The notes below the pieces were generated by a model that made no database searches, had not been told where the DNA came from, and saw only the letters and a program-made list of their open reading frames with translations. 31,241 nt of DNA from Bacillota bacterium (lineage in GTDB: Bacteria > Bacillota > Clostridia > Tissierellales > Peptoniphilaceae), in the NCBI GenBank assembly GCA_023443025.1, contig JAEZWM010000067.1:1-31241 (forward strand). The letters run 5' to 3'. This document shows, piece by piece, positions 31,071-31,241 of the stretch. Numbering within the stretch: the stretch's first letter is position 1; every line of letters starts with the position of its first letter. The translations under genes and the position numbers were made by a program.

Positions 31071-31241
31071 CTAAGTTATAAGTATTTTTCGTCCATGATG
31101 AGTTATAATTTCAGCATCTATATCATATACTGACTTTATATTTTCAGTATTAATGATCTCACTATCTCCATAGTCTTTAATAATTCCATCCTTTAAAAGT
31201 AAATATCTATCCGAGAATTTTAAAGCCAGATTTATATCATG
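31071..31241 (-). CDS. FecE-type ABC ATPase, C-terminal fragment (cut by window edge)
   Basis: Only the last 56 codons are in the window; the gene continues to the right. The visible frame opens H-D-I-N-L-A-L-K-F-S-D-R-Y-L-L-L-K-D-G, the H-loop region characteristic of FecE/BtuD ATPases. It ends at a TAG at 31071. It immediately precedes the binding-protein gene, so they form one operon, with the permease presumably outside the window. The short C-terminal tail carries Y-D-I-D-A-E-I-I, a pattern usual for this ATPase group. Confidence 0.85.
   Translation of the reverse strand, partial: HDINLALKFSDRYLLLKDGIIKDYGDSEIINTENIKSVYDIDAEIITHHGRKILIT

Overview
The window is AT-rich, with tightly packed genes, strong AGGAGG-type ribosome binding sites and many rho-independent terminators. 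This points to a low-GC Firmicute. The gene content (ferredoxin-dependent indolepyruvate oxidoreductase, arylacetate-CoA ligases, molybdate uptake, B12/biotin/lipoate acquisition, a CD0519/CD1768-type membrane protein) suggests a strictly anaerobic, amino-acid-fermenting member of the Clostridia/Tissierellia. Species cannot be assigned from the sequence alone. I see no rRNA, tRNA, transposase, phage gene or CRISPR array.

Layout, left to right. 1-1.0 kb: a prenyltransferase/squalene-oxidase-repeat protein on the + strand. 1.1-4.25 kb (-): a cobalamin importer operon, btuF-btuC-btuD, led by a cobalamin riboswitch with a terminator expression platform and a consensus promoter. 4.4-5.3 kb: a DUF1905 protein (-) and a cupin (+), divergently arranged. 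5.36-11.27 kb (-): a six-gene aryl-acid operon in the transcribed order paaK, iorA, iorB, ACT protein, paaK, ACT protein. It has a near-perfect promoter and a terminator-like hairpin in its short leader. 11.4-13.5 kb (+): a PhnB-like VOC protein, then yqeY-lrgA-lrgB. 13.56-15.25 kb (-): an L,D-transpeptidase. 15.4-16.9 kb (-): a C_GCAxxG_C_C redox-type protein coupled to a TDT-family (TehA/SLAC1-like) transporter.

16.95-19.3 kb: divergent pdxS (-) and a MocR/PdxR regulator (+), separated by direct repeats that look like the regulator's operator. 19.3-20.75 kb (-): bioY and a stand-alone ABC ATPase. 20.8-21.95 kb (-): a CD0519/CD1768-type transporter-like protein. 22.3-23.3 kb (+): lipoate-protein ligase. 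23.45-24.4 kb (-): an XRE regulator with a membrane domain. 24.65-26.06 kb (-): aminoacyl-histidine dipeptidase. 26.17-31.24 kb (-): a metal-oxyanion region. It contains the 3' end of a FecE-type ATPase cut by the window edge, its binding protein, a modA-modB-modC importer, a DUF4213/DUF364 protein and a small DUF5301-like membrane-anchored protein.

Cofactor supply links much of the region: B12, biotin, lipoate, PLP and molybdate/tungstate. The central metabolic module is reversible conversion between aromatic 2-oxo acids and arylacetyl-CoA/arylacetates. In both complete ABC importers the binding-protein gene is followed directly by an intrinsic terminator before the permease gene. This would raise binding protein over permease. 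Several starts are corrected here (btuF, iorB, pdxS, pdxR, the XRE gene, modC, the CD0519/CD1768-type gene), because the longest ORF begins upstream of, or inside, the true ribosome binding site.
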